A stretch of 48,959 nucleotides of DNA from an uncultured Clostridia bacterium (GCA_947600065.1 CANQFZ010000009.1:1-48959); one strand, 5' to 3'. Shown: positions 7,771 through 15,913, counted from the first letter of the stretch. Notes: a model not told the origin generated them from the letters alone. Translations and numbers: made by a program.

Positions 7771-9132
7771 TTAAGCCTCTTTTATCGCTTTCTCAACTTC
7801 CAGCCCTATCGCGCATTCAAGGCGCTTTTTCTGCATTTCGCAGGCGAGCTTGTACGGCGCGCGGCAGTCGCCCTCGTAAAGAAAGCTGTTTGCGTTGCAG
7901 CCGCCCGAACAGTAAAACTTCGCCCAGCAGTCGCGGCAGCCTTTCTTGCTGTAAATATGAGTTTTTGCGAAATAGCTCTTTATGTCGTCGTTGAACGTTC
8001 CGTCAAGGACGCTCCCCATTTTCCATTCGTCAATGCCTACGAACTGGTGACAAGGGTAAATATCGCCGTTCGGCGTTACCGCGACATAGTCGTTTCCGCA
8101 GCCGCACCCTCTCAGCCTTTTTATCGCGCAGGGACCTTGGTCGAGGTCTATCATAAAGTGGAAGAAATTGAACTTGTTTTCGGTGCGTTTTGCCATTATC
8201 TCGCACAGCCTGTCGTATTCGGCAAACACCGTCGGCAGATCGCTCTCCGTTATTGCATAGTCCATTTTCGGATCGGTCGCAACGGGCTCAGCCGAAAGCT
8301 GGTCAAAGCCCAGATCTCTCAGTGCAAGAACATCATTCGCAAAATCGAGATTGTATTTTGTAAACGTTGCGCGGACATAATAGTCCTTGTTCTTCGGGCG
8401 CTTTTCTACCAGCTTCTGAAACTTCGGAACGATAAGGTCGAAAACGCTTTTTCCGTTTAGAGAAGTGCGTATCCTGTCTGTCACCTCGCGCCTACCGTCA
8501 AGCGACAATACAACGTTCGACATCTCGCGGTTTATGTAATCTGTCTTCTCATCATCAAGAAGAACGCCGTTTGTCGTTATCGTAAACCTGAAATTCTTCC
8601 CGTACTTTTTTTCGAGAGAACGTGCGTATTCGATTGTAGAAGTCACCGTTTCCCATGCCATAAGCGGCTCGCCGCCAAAAAAGTCCATTTCAAGGTTTTC
8701 GCGGTTTCCCGAATTAGCTATGAGGAAATCAATTGCCTTTTTTCCTGTTTCGGGGGACATTATTTCACGCTTTCCGCCGAAATCTCCCTTTTTTGCAAAA
8801 CAGTATTCGCACCTTAAGTTGCAGTCGTGCGCGACATTCAGGCACATTGACTTTATCGGGCTTTTTACTGAGGTGTCGGAAAAACGCTCGTAGGTGTCGA
8901 GAGAAAAGAGCGTGCCTTGTTTTACAAGCTCCAGAAGCTCCGCATAGGTTTCTCTGACGGTATCCTCGGGATATTTCTCAAGCTTTCCGACAAATTCCTC
9001 GGGCATTTTTTCTGGCAGAGGAATTTCCACAAGGTCTATCATATCAAACGCGCAGTCGTCCATAACGTGGACTGCGTTTGAATTTACATCGAGCACTATA
9101 TTGTGTCCTAACTGTTTAAATTTATGTATCAT
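7771..9132 (-). CDS. scfB: SCIFF peptide maturase, radical SAM/SPASM thioether-forming enzyme
   Basis: The product (453 residues) is a radical SAM enzyme that should install thioether crosslinks in the six-cysteine SCIFF peptide encoded at 9657-9803. The cluster-binding CNLRCEYC motif (Cys104, Cys108, Cys111) follows a precursor-recognition-like N-terminal domain (HKFKQLGHNIVLDVNSNAVHVM). GGEPLMAW is the SAM-binding motif. The C-terminus has the SPASM cysteines (CAIKRLRGCGCGNDY, YPCHQF, CRDCWAKFYCSGGC) for auxiliary iron-sulfur clusters. The start at ATG 9132 has GGAG seven bases upstream; a longer in-frame version from 9201 runs into repeat DNA. About 520 bases of dispersed repeats lie between this gene and its substrate gene, so the two may not share a transcript. 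Confidence 0.93.
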   Translation of the reverse strand: MIHKFKQLGHNIVLDVNSNAVHVMDDCAFDMIDLVEIPLPEKMPEEFVGKLEKYPEDTVRETYAELLELVKQGTLFSLDTYERFSDTSVKSPIKSMCLNVAHDCNLRCEYCFAKKGDFGGKREIMSPETGKKAIDFLIANSGNRENLEMDFFGGEPLMAWETVTSTIEYARSLEKKYGKNFRFTITTNGVLLDDEKTDYINREMSNVVLSLDGRREVTDRIRTSLNGKSVFDLIVPKFQKLVEKRPKNKDYYVRATFTKYNLDFANDVLALRDLGFDQLSAEPVATDPKMDYAITESDLPTVFAEYDRLCEIMAKRTENKFNFFHFMIDLDQGPCAIKRLRGCGCGNDYVAVTPNGDIYPCHQFVGIDEWKMGSVLDGTFNDDIKSYFAKTHIYSKKGCRDCWAKFYCSGGCNANSFLYEGDCRAPYKLACEMQKKRLECAIGLEVEKAIKEA

Positions 9133-9164
9133 CTTAATCTCCATATGTCTGAAGGCTGAAAGCC

Positions 9165-9575
9165 TCGGCTTGTATAAAATCCTATTTGCGGTTATTTTCA
9201 AACGTAATTTTTCAGAATAACGTTTACTCGCCCTATCCTTCTAGAGGTTAGATGTAAGAAGTAAGAGGTAAGAATTTCGAGGACCTTTTGGGAGATAAAG
9301 TTTTTTGACTTTTAGAGTAAGAGACTAGAGACTGGAATACTTACGAAAATCGAACAATCTTTCCTTTAAAACTCTAACCTCTTACCTCTAATTTCTAACC
9401 TCTAAAAGGGGGAAGGGGGAGAATGCGGAGCGCCGGCGCGCCCCTGCGCCCTGCCCTTTTAGAGGTTAGAAATAAGAAGTAAGAGATTAGATTTTTACTC
9501 CCTACCTCTTACATCAAAAAGGTGGCAGCCTCCCCCGAGACCCCGAAAAGAGACTTTTTATACAGACCGAGGCTT
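9165..9575. repeat. Composite repeat block between scfA and scfB
   Basis: The block contains the GGCTTGTATAAAATCCTA...CGTTTACTCGCCCT segment (shared with 4360-4430 and 10545), then a composite unit at 9242-9335: AGAGGTT/AGAAGTA heptamers, the TTTTGGGAGATAAAGTTTTTT linker, and AGACTAG heptamers. More heptamers are at 9371-9408, a GGGGGAAGGGGG plus GCGCC-rich insert at 9407-9455, heptamers at 9461-9516, and a GAGACTTTTTATACAGACCGAG fragment near 9546 that matches the ends of the MITE-like element. No gene is visible. Confidence 0.8.
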
Positions 9576-9613
9576 TAAAGAACGCCTATTTTATTCTCAT
9601 TTTTTTGCAAAAA

Positions 9614-9641
9614 CAAAAAGCGCAAGCCTTGACCTGCGCTT
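9614..9641 (-). terminator. scfA terminator
   Basis: On the minus strand AGCGCAGGTC...GCTTGCGCT folds into a stem (9640-9635 with 9624-9619) and is followed by TTTTTGTTTTT. It lies just after the scfA stop, so most transcription should end before scfB. Confidence 0.7.
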
Positions 9642-9656
9642 CCTGCTCGCTAAGTT

Positions 9657-9803
9657 TTACCTGTCAACAGACGCGCACTTCTGGTTTGCAACTGTGCAGG
9701 ATGTTTTGCAGGCAGACTGGCAAGAAGACTGGCACTTTCCGCAGCCGCCCTTTTCCGCGCTCTTTTTAAGATCCGCTTTATTAACCGTTACGATATGCTT
9801 CAA
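9657..9803 (-). CDS. scfA: SCIFF ribosomally made peptide precursor (six cysteines in forty-five)
   Basis: The 48-residue product starts at TTG 9803 (AAGAGGTG lies about seven bases upstream) and reads (M)KHIVTVNKADLKKSAEKGG followed by the cysteine-rich half. Cysteines are at 21, 24, 28, 32, 36 and 43, in the invariant GGCGxCQxSCQxACKTSC pattern of the SCIFF family. The maturase encoded at 7771-9132 is expected to convert some of these into thioether links; the biological role of the mature peptide is not established. The gene has its own consensus promoter (9841-9869) and terminator. Confidence 0.95.
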   Translation of the reverse strand: MKHIVTVNKADLKKSAEKGGCGKCQSSCQSACKTSCTVANQKCASVDR

Positions 9804-9840
9804 AAGGAACACCTCTTTCTTTAAAAAATCATTATAAAAT

Positions 9841-9869
9841 ATTATAACATAACCCGCCGATTTTTTCAA
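9841..9869 (-). promoter_or_regulatory. scfA promoter
   Basis: On the minus strand TTGAAA (9869-9864), 17 bases, TATAAT (9846-9841). The start site would lie about 30 bases before the scfA TTG codon. Confidence 0.8.
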
Positions 9870-9966
9870 GTGGTTTTCACAAAAAAACAGGCACATTGCG
9901 CCAACGGCAAAAAACCTAGCGCAATGCACCCTGTAATAATAATTGCAGAAAACAAGTCAATTACAG

Positions 9967-10027
9967 TGAGACCGTATATAAATCCCCATTTTCGCCGTCG
10001 GCGTTTGGGGCTTTCTCTACAGTCTGA
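9967..10027. repeat. Short (61-bp) derivative of the CAGACTGTATATAAAGCCCC MITE-like element
   Basis: It starts with TGAGACCGTATATAAATCCCC and ends with TGGGGCTTTCTCTACAGTCTGA, the same ends as the 186-bp copies at 28726 and 30402. Only a CGCCGTCGGCG core lies between them. It forms one long hairpin. Confidence 0.75.
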
Positions 10028-10063
10028 CACTTTAATTTTTACACAGTCAGTTGTGTTATTTGA

Positions 10064-10312
10064 TTATTCGGTGTCGCTGTCTTCGGTCTCTTCGCCGAAG
10101 ATATCGTCCGCGCCTTCAACCGCTTCTTCGTTTCCGACAGAACTGTCATCGTCAAAATCGAAATCCCAGTCCTCGTCGTCCTCATCGTCCCACGCGTCGA
10201 AATAATCGTCCTCATTTTCCTTTTCGAGCTTTTTCTTTGCGAGATAAGTCGCCGCAGCAACGCCGCCCGCAGCCGCAAGAAATCCTATCATAAAAATACC
10301 GAATGCCTTCAT
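10064..10312 (-). CDS. Small acidic single-pass membrane protein
   Basis: The product has 82 residues. Residues 1-26 (MKAFGIFMIGFLAAAGGVAA...) form one membrane segment, followed by a KKKLEKE junction and an extremely acidic tail (DDEDDEDWDFDFDDDSS). The start has a perfect AGGAGG seven bases upstream and a consensus promoter further up, so expression is likely. I recognise no family; the glycine/alanine-rich anchor plus charged tail resembles the 54-residue protein at 4158, but with opposite charge. Function unknown. Confidence 0.75.
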   Translation of the reverse strand: MKAFGIFMIGFLAAAGGVAAATYLAKKKLEKENEDDYFDAWDDEDDEDWDFDFDDDSSVGNEEAVEGADDIFGEETEDSDTE

Positions 10313-10353
10313 ATTAAACCTCCTATGAGCTATTCAAAATTCAACTTTATCTT

Positions 10354-10382
10354 ATTATACACCTTTTCCAATTAAAATGCAA
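10354..10382 (-). promoter_or_regulatory. Promoter of the acidic membrane protein gene
   Basis: On the minus strand TTGCAT (10382-10377), 17 bases, TATAAT (10359-10354), about 40 bases upstream of the start codon. Confidence 0.7.
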
Positions 10383-10496
10383 GAGCAGATGTAATTTTTG
10401 GCAATAAGTGACAAAATAAGACCTGAATAACTGTCAAATTACATAAATAGTATTGCCGATGATAAACAATAAATTCAGCAGATAACGTCTTAATTT

Positions 10497-10959
10497 AAAA
10501 TCTTACTTCTTGCTTCTAACATCTTACTTCTAAAGGGTATTTTTCTAAATAACGTTTACTCGCCCTGTTGGCAGTTGACAGTTTACAGGGTACAGTATGC
10601 AGTAAGAACCGAAAAGTTGTTCGTTGTTTTAAACTCCAGCCTCTTGCTTCTAGCCTCTAGTCTCTAGTTGGGCAGTTGACAGTTTACAGGGGACAGTATG
10701 CAGTAATAACCGAAAGGTTGTCTGTTGAATATTATGATAAAAAGAGGCTGGGGTTTAAACTCTAGCTTCTAGCTTCTTTCTCTGAAAATCAAATAACTTT
10801 TTCTCCAAAACAACCTTTGATTTCTTACCTCTTACCTCTAATTTCTTACCTCTAAAAGGGTTTCGCTCTAAAACGTTTCGGTCCGATAACAATCTAAATC
10901 CTACCCGCCGTGAGGCGGGTACCATAGCTGAATACTGTACATTGTACACTGTATACTGC
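10497..10959. repeat. Composite repeat block upstream of the ung stop
   Basis: It contains heptamers at 10497-10532, the CGTTTACTCGCCCT segment, two direct copies of GGCAGTTGACAGTTTACAGG...CAGTATGCAGTAA (about 10570 and 10674) and AGCCTCT-type heptamers at 10634-10670. An inverted composite unit (about 10742-10857, with the reverse of the TTTTGGAGATAAAGTT linker) follows. Next are AAAACGTTTCGGTCCGATAA (shared with 12993) and a CCCGCC/GGCGGG hairpin, and an inverted TACTGTACATTGTACACTG copy. Positions 10383-10496 hold nothing recognisable. Confidence 0.8.
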
Positions 10960-11625
10960 CTACAGCGTCCAGTCGATAGGCTCGATCCCGTTTTCTTCCA
11001 AAAACTCATTCGCCCTCTTAAAGTGTCCGCAGCCGAAAAAGCCGTTGTATGCCGAAAGAGGGCTTGGGTGGGCACACTGTAGAATGAGATGACGGCGGTT
11101 TGTAATAAGACGCGCCTTGTCGCGGGCGTTTCTTCCCCAGAGCAAGAACACTATTGGTTGTTCCCGCTCATTCAAAAGCTCTATAATTCGGTCGGTCAGT
11201 ATCTCCCAGCCCATACCCTTATGAGAATTAGCCTGTCCCTCGCGTACAGTGAGCGTTGCATTTAGGAGCAATACTCCGCTTTTCGCCCACTTCGTAAGCT
11301 CTCCGCTTTTCGGCGGCTCTATCCCAAGCTCGTCATGAATTTCCTTAAAGATGTTCACAAGCGAAGGCGGCGGCTCTACTCCCTCTTTCACCGAAAAGCA
11401 CAGCCCGTGTGCCTGACCTATCTCGTGATAGGGGTCCTGTCCGATAATTACCGCCTTTACATCGCTGTAGGACGTATAGCGCAGGGCGTTGAAAATATCA
11501 TTCATCGGCGGAAAAATTCGCCTCGAATTATACTCCGAAATAAGAAACTGCCTTAGCTTTAAATAGTAGTCCTTTTTAAACTCGTCCGCAAGAAGCGCGT
11601 CCCATTCGTTCCCTATATTTACCAT
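10960..11625 (-). CDS. ung: Uracil-DNA glycosylase, family 1
   Basis: The product has 221 residues, the usual length for bacterial Ung. The water-activating motif GQDPYH places the catalytic aspartate at Asp64. GLCFSVKEGVEPPPSLVNIFKE is the family's uracil-binding and proline-rich loop, and HPSPLSAYNGFFGCGHF gives His186 and the minor-groove intercalation loop. The enzyme removes uracil from DNA in base excision repair. AGGAG precedes the ATG. The gene's C-terminus lies against repeat DNA, and the CAGTTGACAG-family repeat ends within a few bases of its stop. It is separated from the flavin reductase-like gene by 38 bases and probably co-transcribed with it. Confidence 0.96.
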   Translation of the reverse strand: MVNIGNEWDALLADEFKKDYYLKLRQFLISEYNSRRIFPPMNDIFNALRYTSYSDVKAVIIGQDPYHEIGQAHGLCFSVKEGVEPPPSLVNIFKEIHDELGIEPPKSGELTKWAKSGVLLLNATLTVREGQANSHKGMGWEILTDRIIELLNEREQPIVFLLWGRNARDKARLITNRRHLILQCAHPSPLSAYNGFFGCGHFKRANEFLEENGIEPIDWTL

Positions 11626-11663
11626 TTCTTCTCCTTGAAATTAAACAATAAGTCTATGAGCGG

Positions 11664-12278
11664 TTATTTCTTCAACTTTTTGCGCCTTTCAGTGTCTTTT
11701 ACGGAAACGTTTTTTGTGCGCTTCTTTTTACAAGAAAATCCGAACGAGCCGATTTTTCTTCCGAGCGCGAAATATGTTCCGTGGGCATAGGCGATAAGTC
11801 CTGCCTGTTCTATCTTCAGTTTTCCTTCTTCGGAAAGAATACTGTCGTCTACATTCACTGCCACGATATCTGCAATAAACATATCGTGCGAGCCCTGGGG
11901 GATAATGTCGACGACTTTACATTCGAGAGAAATTTTACTCTGGGCAATTTGCGGAGCGGAAATTTTCGAGCAGGGAAGTGCAATAAGCTTCTGCTTTGCA
12001 AGCTTGTCCTCGTTCTTTCCAGATTTTATTCCGCAATAGTCAAGCTTTCTGACGGTTTCCGACGGCATCATATTTACGCAGAATTCTCCCGAATTTTTGA
12101 TAATTTCATAGGAGTTGCGCTCAGGTCTTATAGAAATATAGAGCCTGGGCGGGTCGGAGCTTATTGTTCCCGTCCATGCTACAGTAAGCGCGGCGGGCTT
12201 TTCGACCGTTCCGCATGACACCAACACTACAGGCACGGGCGCTAAAAGCGTTCCGCCTTTCCAAGTCGTTTTGCTCAT
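11664..12278 (-). CDS. Flavin reductase-like (FMN-binding split barrel) family protein
   Basis: The 204 residues contain the split-barrel FMN-binding pattern: LLAPVPVVLVSCGTVEKPAALTVAWTGTISSDPP near the start, then YISIRPERNSYEIIKNSGEFCVNM and GSHDMFIADIVAVNVDD. Such proteins bind FMN and act as flavin reductases or related oxidoreductases; the substrate cannot be inferred. The C-terminus has a lysine-rich extension (KKKRTKNVSVKDTERRKKLKK) beyond the usual domain. It is the first gene of a probable two-gene unit with ung and has its own promoter at 12308-12336, divergent from the MIF-like gene. Confidence 0.85.
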   Translation of the reverse strand: MSKTTWKGGTLLAPVPVVLVSCGTVEKPAALTVAWTGTISSDPPRLYISIRPERNSYEIIKNSGEFCVNMMPSETVRKLDYCGIKSGKNEDKLAKQKLIALPCSKISAPQIAQSKISLECKVVDIIPQGSHDMFIADIVAVNVDDSILSEEGKLKIEQAGLIAYAHGTYFALGRKIGSFGFSCKKKRTKNVSVKDTERRKKLKK

Positions 12279-12307
12279 AAAATCACCTCTTATTTAAGTC
12301 TAATAAC

Positions 12308-12336
12308 AGTATAACACATCCGATATTTTTTTTCAA
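12308..12336 (-). promoter_or_regulatory. Promoter of the flavin reductase-ung unit
   Basis: On the minus strand TTGAAA (12336-12331), 17 bases, TATACT (12313-12308). It is back to back with the plus-strand promoter at 12344, so the two start sites share a short divergent control region. Confidence 0.75.
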
Positions 12337-12343
12337 TAAGTTC

Positions 12344-12372
12344 TTGATTATTTGCCAAAAATATGATACAAT
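12344..12372 (+). promoter_or_regulatory. Promoter of the MIF-like gene
   Basis: TTGATT (12344-12349), 17 bases, TACAAT (12367-12372), with AGGAGGTAAT at about 12387 as ribosome binding site. Confidence 0.75.
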
Positions 12373-12399
12373 AAAGAAAAATTTCAGGAGGTAATCACT

Positions 12400-12741
12400 A
12401 TGCCGTTTATTAACACAAAATTCTCGGGAGAAATTACAAGTGCACAACAGGACGAAATAAAAACCGCTTTCGGAAAAGCGGTGTCGATGCTCGGAAAGAG
12501 CGAGAGCTGGCTTATGGTCGGATTTGAGGAGAATGTTCCGCTCTATTTCAAAGGCGAGCAAAGCCCGAAAATAGCGTTTGTAGAGGTCAGCCTTTACGGA
12601 AACGCTTCGGGGTCAGCTTATGACAAGTTTACGGGAGAGGTCTGCAAGATTCTCGGAAACACCCTCGGCGTTCCCGCAGACAAGGTTTATGTAAAATATT
12701 CCCCCACCGACAACTGGGGGTGGAGTGGCAGGAACTTTTAA
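12400..12741 (+). CDS. MIF-like tautomerase
   Basis: The product has 113 residues, close to the length of MIF and D-dopachrome tautomerase. Removal of the initiator Met would expose Pro2 (MPFINTKF), the catalytic base of the tautomerase superfamily. The C-terminal TDNWGWSGRNF closely resembles the NWGWNG segment of animal MIF, and KIAFVEVSLYGNASGSAYDKFTGEVCKIL matches the central strand and helix. Family members tautomerise phenylpyruvate or related keto-enol substrates; the natural bacterial substrate is unknown. It has its own promoter and a strong ribosome binding site, and ends in repeat DNA. Similarity to the human cytokine makes it of interest if this is a gut organism (inference). Confidence 0.88.
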   Translation: MPFINTKFSGEITSAQQDEIKTAFGKAVSMLGKSESWLMVGFEENVPLYFKGEQSPKIAFVEVSLYGNASGSAYDKFTGEVCKILGNTLGVPADKVYVKYSPTDNWGWSGRNF

Positions 12742-12789
12742 ACCCTTGGGGTTGACGGTAAATCAAAGATGTGTCGTTTAGGGGCGTTG

Positions 12790-13115
12790 TTTGTTTTATA
12801 TGCCAGTATACAATGTACAGTGTACGCATTGAACGCTTCGCGTACAACGCTGTATGCAGTAAAAGGTATCCGCTTCGCGGATAATATTAGATTGTTCTAT
12901 AATTTAAAGAGCGTAAGCCTATTGCAGGTTTACGCTCTTTACTCTTGTTCAATTTGCTTAATATTATGATTGTCAACTGACTACAGATAACGCTCCAAAA
13001 CGTTTCAGTCCGATAACAATCTAATAATGTCTGCGTCAGCAGACACCATAACTGACTACAGCGTTGTACGCGAAGCGTTCAATGCGTCCACTGTACCCTG
13101 TATACTGACAGAGTG
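12790..13115. repeat. Dispersed repeat cluster with REP-like palindromes
   Basis: It contains CAGTATACAATGTACAGTG (12795), the palindrome GCATTGAACGCTTCGCGTACAACGC (inverted at 13069-13094), TATCCGCTTCGCGGATA and GTCTGC/GCAGAC hairpins, and AAAACGTTTCAGTCCGATAA near 12998, shared with 10873. The last 30 bases reach the stop of the ABC gene. No gene is visible. Confidence 0.7.
12906..12940. terminator. Bidirectional terminator of the MIF-like gene
   Basis: AAAGAGCGTAA (12906-12916) pairs with TTACGCTCTTT (12930-12940), with a further CCT/AGG inside the loop. A/T-rich ends on both sides allow use in both directions, matching the convergent genes. Confidence 0.65.
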
Positions 13116-13120
13116 ATCTA

Positions 13121-15913
13121 TCACTCTGTCCTCAGCGCTTCTACGGGGTCTTTCTTCGCGGCAATGCTTGCGGGGAAAAGTCCTGCAATTAGCGTTAAGA
13201 ACATACTTATCAGAACGAGTATAACTCCGCCCTGCCACGGGAGTTTCGACATATTCTCAATATCCGTGAGATATTCGATAATTATATTTATCGGGATATT
13301 AAGCAGAAGCGTTACTATTATTCCAATAGCGCCTGCCGCAAATCCTATGATGAGCGTTTCGGCGTTAAATACGTTCGAAACATCTCTCTTAGAAGCGCCC
13401 ATTGCGCGGAGAATACCGATTTCTTTCGTTCTCTCAAGAACGGAGATGTAGGTTATAATGCCTATCATTATTGAGGAGACAACAAGCGAGATAGCGACAA
13501 ATGCTATGAGTATATAAGAAATTGAATCTATAATATTCGATACGGACGAGATCATCATTCCCACATAGTCGGTATAGTTTATCGCGTCTTCCTGTTTGTC
13601 CTCCTGAATTTTTTTGTTATTATAATCGGTTATAAACCGGGTTATCTTTTCCTTGCCGTCAAAATCCTTTGCATAGATGCTTATTGCCGAAGGCTTTAAC
13701 AGATCTGCAACTCCCAGAAGCTCAAGGTTTCCGTCATAGGTTGCTTCTGTCGTTTCGGGTTTCTGCGTAAGCTGCATAAGCGTCTGTATCTGCTCGGAAG
13801 TAAGCACCGACATAAACGCCTGTGTTATCTTTGTCTGTTCAACCATTGTAAACAGCGCGCCCTGCTGCTGTTCGGGAGGAAGCTGCATAAGCTGAGCCTG
13901 CTGTTCGGGAGTAAGCGAAGCTATAAGCGCCCGGGAAAGCTGTGCGTTCTGTTCGGGAGAAAGCATTCCCATAATCACCTGCATAGCCTCTTCCTGGGTC
14001 ATAGGCTCTTCGGGTTCTTCGTCTTTCTTCGGAAATTCAATTCCCGTGAAAATATCAACCTCGGGATTTTCCTGCTGAAGTTTTACAAGACCACTGTTGT
14101 TCGCGCGATCTATCATAAATTCCGTAAGAGCATGAGTATAGCCTATGCCGCCGCTGTTCGCGGAATTTATAAGGCTGTCGTCGTTCGGGCGGACAATGCC
14201 GACGATATTTATTTCGGGAGCGTTTTCAAAGGCTTTTTGCATAAAGTCCTTGTCGTCGGTCATATTGTCATAGCCGCCGTCTGCGTTCTCCTGATAAAAA
14301 TCGCTCGGAACAAGAAGCCTAAACGAAAGTTTCATAAGCTCGTCATATGTGAATGAAAGGTCGCCCGTATCTATCTCGAATGTTTCGCCGTTCATAATTG
14401 CGGACATCATATCCGCAAGCTCCGTCTGGTCGCGCAGTCCGAGCGCATAGAGCGTTATATCCGAAAGTTCGTTGTGCTCGTTTACGATTATAACGACCTC
14501 GTTATAGCTTTCGGGAAGCCTTCCCGAAAGGACCTCGTACTGTTCTTTTACGGCGTCTGCGCTCATAAGTTCTTCCCATACGTCGTACATACTTCCGCCA
14601 TTAGCGCCGCCGAAAATAGAACTGTATGTGCCTGTCATCTGCTCAACGCTCGAAGCCATTCCGTCGCCGAACATCGACTGCATAACGGTAGAGGGATTTA
14701 CTCTGAATATCTCGTCGTTGAGGTCTTTTCCGTAGATATAAAAGCTGGGAGAATAGCTGTACTTTATCTCCGAAACGCTGTCTAAAATGTTGTCGGGATT
14801 GCTTTCGATATACTCCTTAAACTCCGCTAGGTTGTTTGTGGTTATCTCAGACAGCATTGTTTTCATCATTTCGGTCGAGATGTTGTTTGTATAAACTCGG
14901 TTGGGGTCGCGCTCGGTTTCTGCCTCATCGCGTATTCCCATCATAGCCGACATCATACTCGTATAATCTATAGTTTCCTGTTGTATTGAAACGGGATAAG
15001 CCGAGAGGGTAGAACGCTCGACGCTGTCTATATACTGCTGTACGCCGTTTGAAAGTGAGAGAATGAGCGCAATTCCGATTATGCCTATACTTCCCGCAAA
15101 AGCCGTCAAAAACGTTCTGCCTTTTTTCGTGAGCAGGTTGTTTCTCGAAAGCGCGAGAGCTGTAAAAAACGACATCTTGGTTTTCTTGGTTTTAGAACCC
15201 GCGCTTTTTTCGGATTTAGCTTCGTCCTTTGAAGCGTCAAAAGGATCGCTGTCGCTCTTTATCTGTCCGTCTACAAGGCGGACTATTCTCGTCGCATACT
15301 GTTCGGCGAGCTCGGGGTTGTGCGTTACCATAATAACAAGGCGGTCTTTGGCTATTTCCTTTATCAGATCCATTATCTGAACGGAAGTTTCGCTGTCGAG
15401 CGCGCCTGTCGGCTCGTCTGCAAGCAATATATCGGGGTCATTTACAAGCGCTCTTGCTATGGCAACTCTCTGCATCTGACCGCCCGACATTTGATTCGGG
15501 CGTTTATTCATCTGGTCGCCGAGTCCTACTTTTTGCAGCGCAAGAGCAGCGCGTTCTCTGCGTTCGCGCTTTGATACTCCCGAAAGGGTCAGCGCAAGCT
15601 CGACGTTTGAAAGAACGGTCTGATGAGGAATAAGGTTATAGCTCTGGAAAATAAAGCCCACGGAATGGTTTCTGTAGGTGTCCCAATCTCTGGACTTAAA
15701 CTGCTTTGTTGACTTTCCGTTTATTATAAGGTCGCCGGAGGTGTACTGGTCGAGACCGCCGATTATGTTCAGAAGCGTAGTCTTTCCGCAGCCCGAATGG
15801 CCCAAGACCGCCACAAGCTCGCTCTCGCGGAAGCTTATGGAAACATCTCTCAGAGCGTGTACGGTTTCGCTTGACGTAACATAATCCTTTGTAATGTTCT
15901 TTATCTCAAGCAT
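13121..15913 (-). CDS. Fused ABC ATPase-permease, MacB/FtsX-type exporter
   Basis: At 930 residues, ATPase and permease are in one chain. Residues 1-225 are a MacB/LolD-type ATPase: Walker A GHSGCGKTT (38-46), Q-loop Gln90, signature SGGQMQ (143-148), Walker B LLADEP (163-168) and H-loop His198. A membrane segment at about 255-280 follows, then an extracellular domain of about 500 residues and three C-terminal membrane segments of FtsX type (about 790-925), ending in LFPASIAAKKDPVEALRTE. The extracellular domain has a glutamine-rich helical stretch with repeated LSPEQNAQL, LTPEQQAQL and LTSEQIQTL units. Such proteins act by mechanotransmission in export of peptides, lipids or antibiotics; the substrate is unknown. 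AAAGGAG precedes the start and the promoter is at 15956-15984. Confidence 0.92.
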   Translation of the reverse strand: MLEIKNITKDYVTSSETVHALRDVSISFRESELVAVLGHSGCGKTTLLNIIGGLDQYTSGDLIINGKSTKQFKSRDWDTYRNHSVGFIFQSYNLIPHQTVLSNVELALTLSGVSKRERRERAALALQKVGLGDQMNKRPNQMSGGQMQRVAIARALVNDPDILLADEPTGALDSETSVQIMDLIKEIAKDRLVIMVTHNPELAEQYATRIVRLVDGQIKSDSDPFDASKDEAKSEKSAGSKTKKTKMSFFTALALSRNNLLTKKGRTFLTAFAGSIGIIGIALILSLSNGVQQYIDSVERSTLSAYPVSIQQETIDYTSMMSAMMGIRDEAETERDPNRVYTNNISTEMMKTMLSEITTNNLAEFKEYIESNPDNILDSVSEIKYSYSPSFYIYGKDLNDEIFRVNPSTVMQSMFGDGMASSVEQMTGTYSSIFGGANGGSMYDVWEELMSADAVKEQYEVLSGRLPESYNEVVIIVNEHNELSDITLYALGLRDQTELADMMSAIMNGETFEIDTGDLSFTYDELMKLSFRLLVPSDFYQENADGGYDNMTDDKDFMQKAFENAPEINIVGIVRPNDDSLINSANSGGIGYTHALTEFMIDRANNSGLVKLQQENPEVDIFTGIEFPKKDEEPEEPMTQEEAMQVIMGMLSPEQNAQLSRALIASLTPEQQAQLMQLPPEQQQGALFTMVEQTKITQAFMSVLTSEQIQTLMQLTQKPETTEATYDGNLELLGVADLLKPSAISIYAKDFDGKEKITRFITDYNNKKIQEDKQEDAINYTDYVGMMISSVSNIIDSISYILIAFVAISLVVSSIMIGIITYISVLERTKEIGILRAMGASKRDVSNVFNAETLIIGFAAGAIGIIVTLLLNIPINIIIEYLTDIENMSKLPWQGGVILVLISMFLTLIAGLFPASIAAKKDPVEALRTE

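Noticed and set aside
7957-8460. A 167-codon plus-strand open frame opposite the SCIFF maturase gene
   Set aside because: A shadow of the clearly real radical SAM gene on the other strand; no ribosome binding site.
12283-12561. A 92-codon minus-strand open frame overlapping the MIF-like gene start
   Set aside because: It covers the divergent promoters and the opposite strand of the MIF-like gene.
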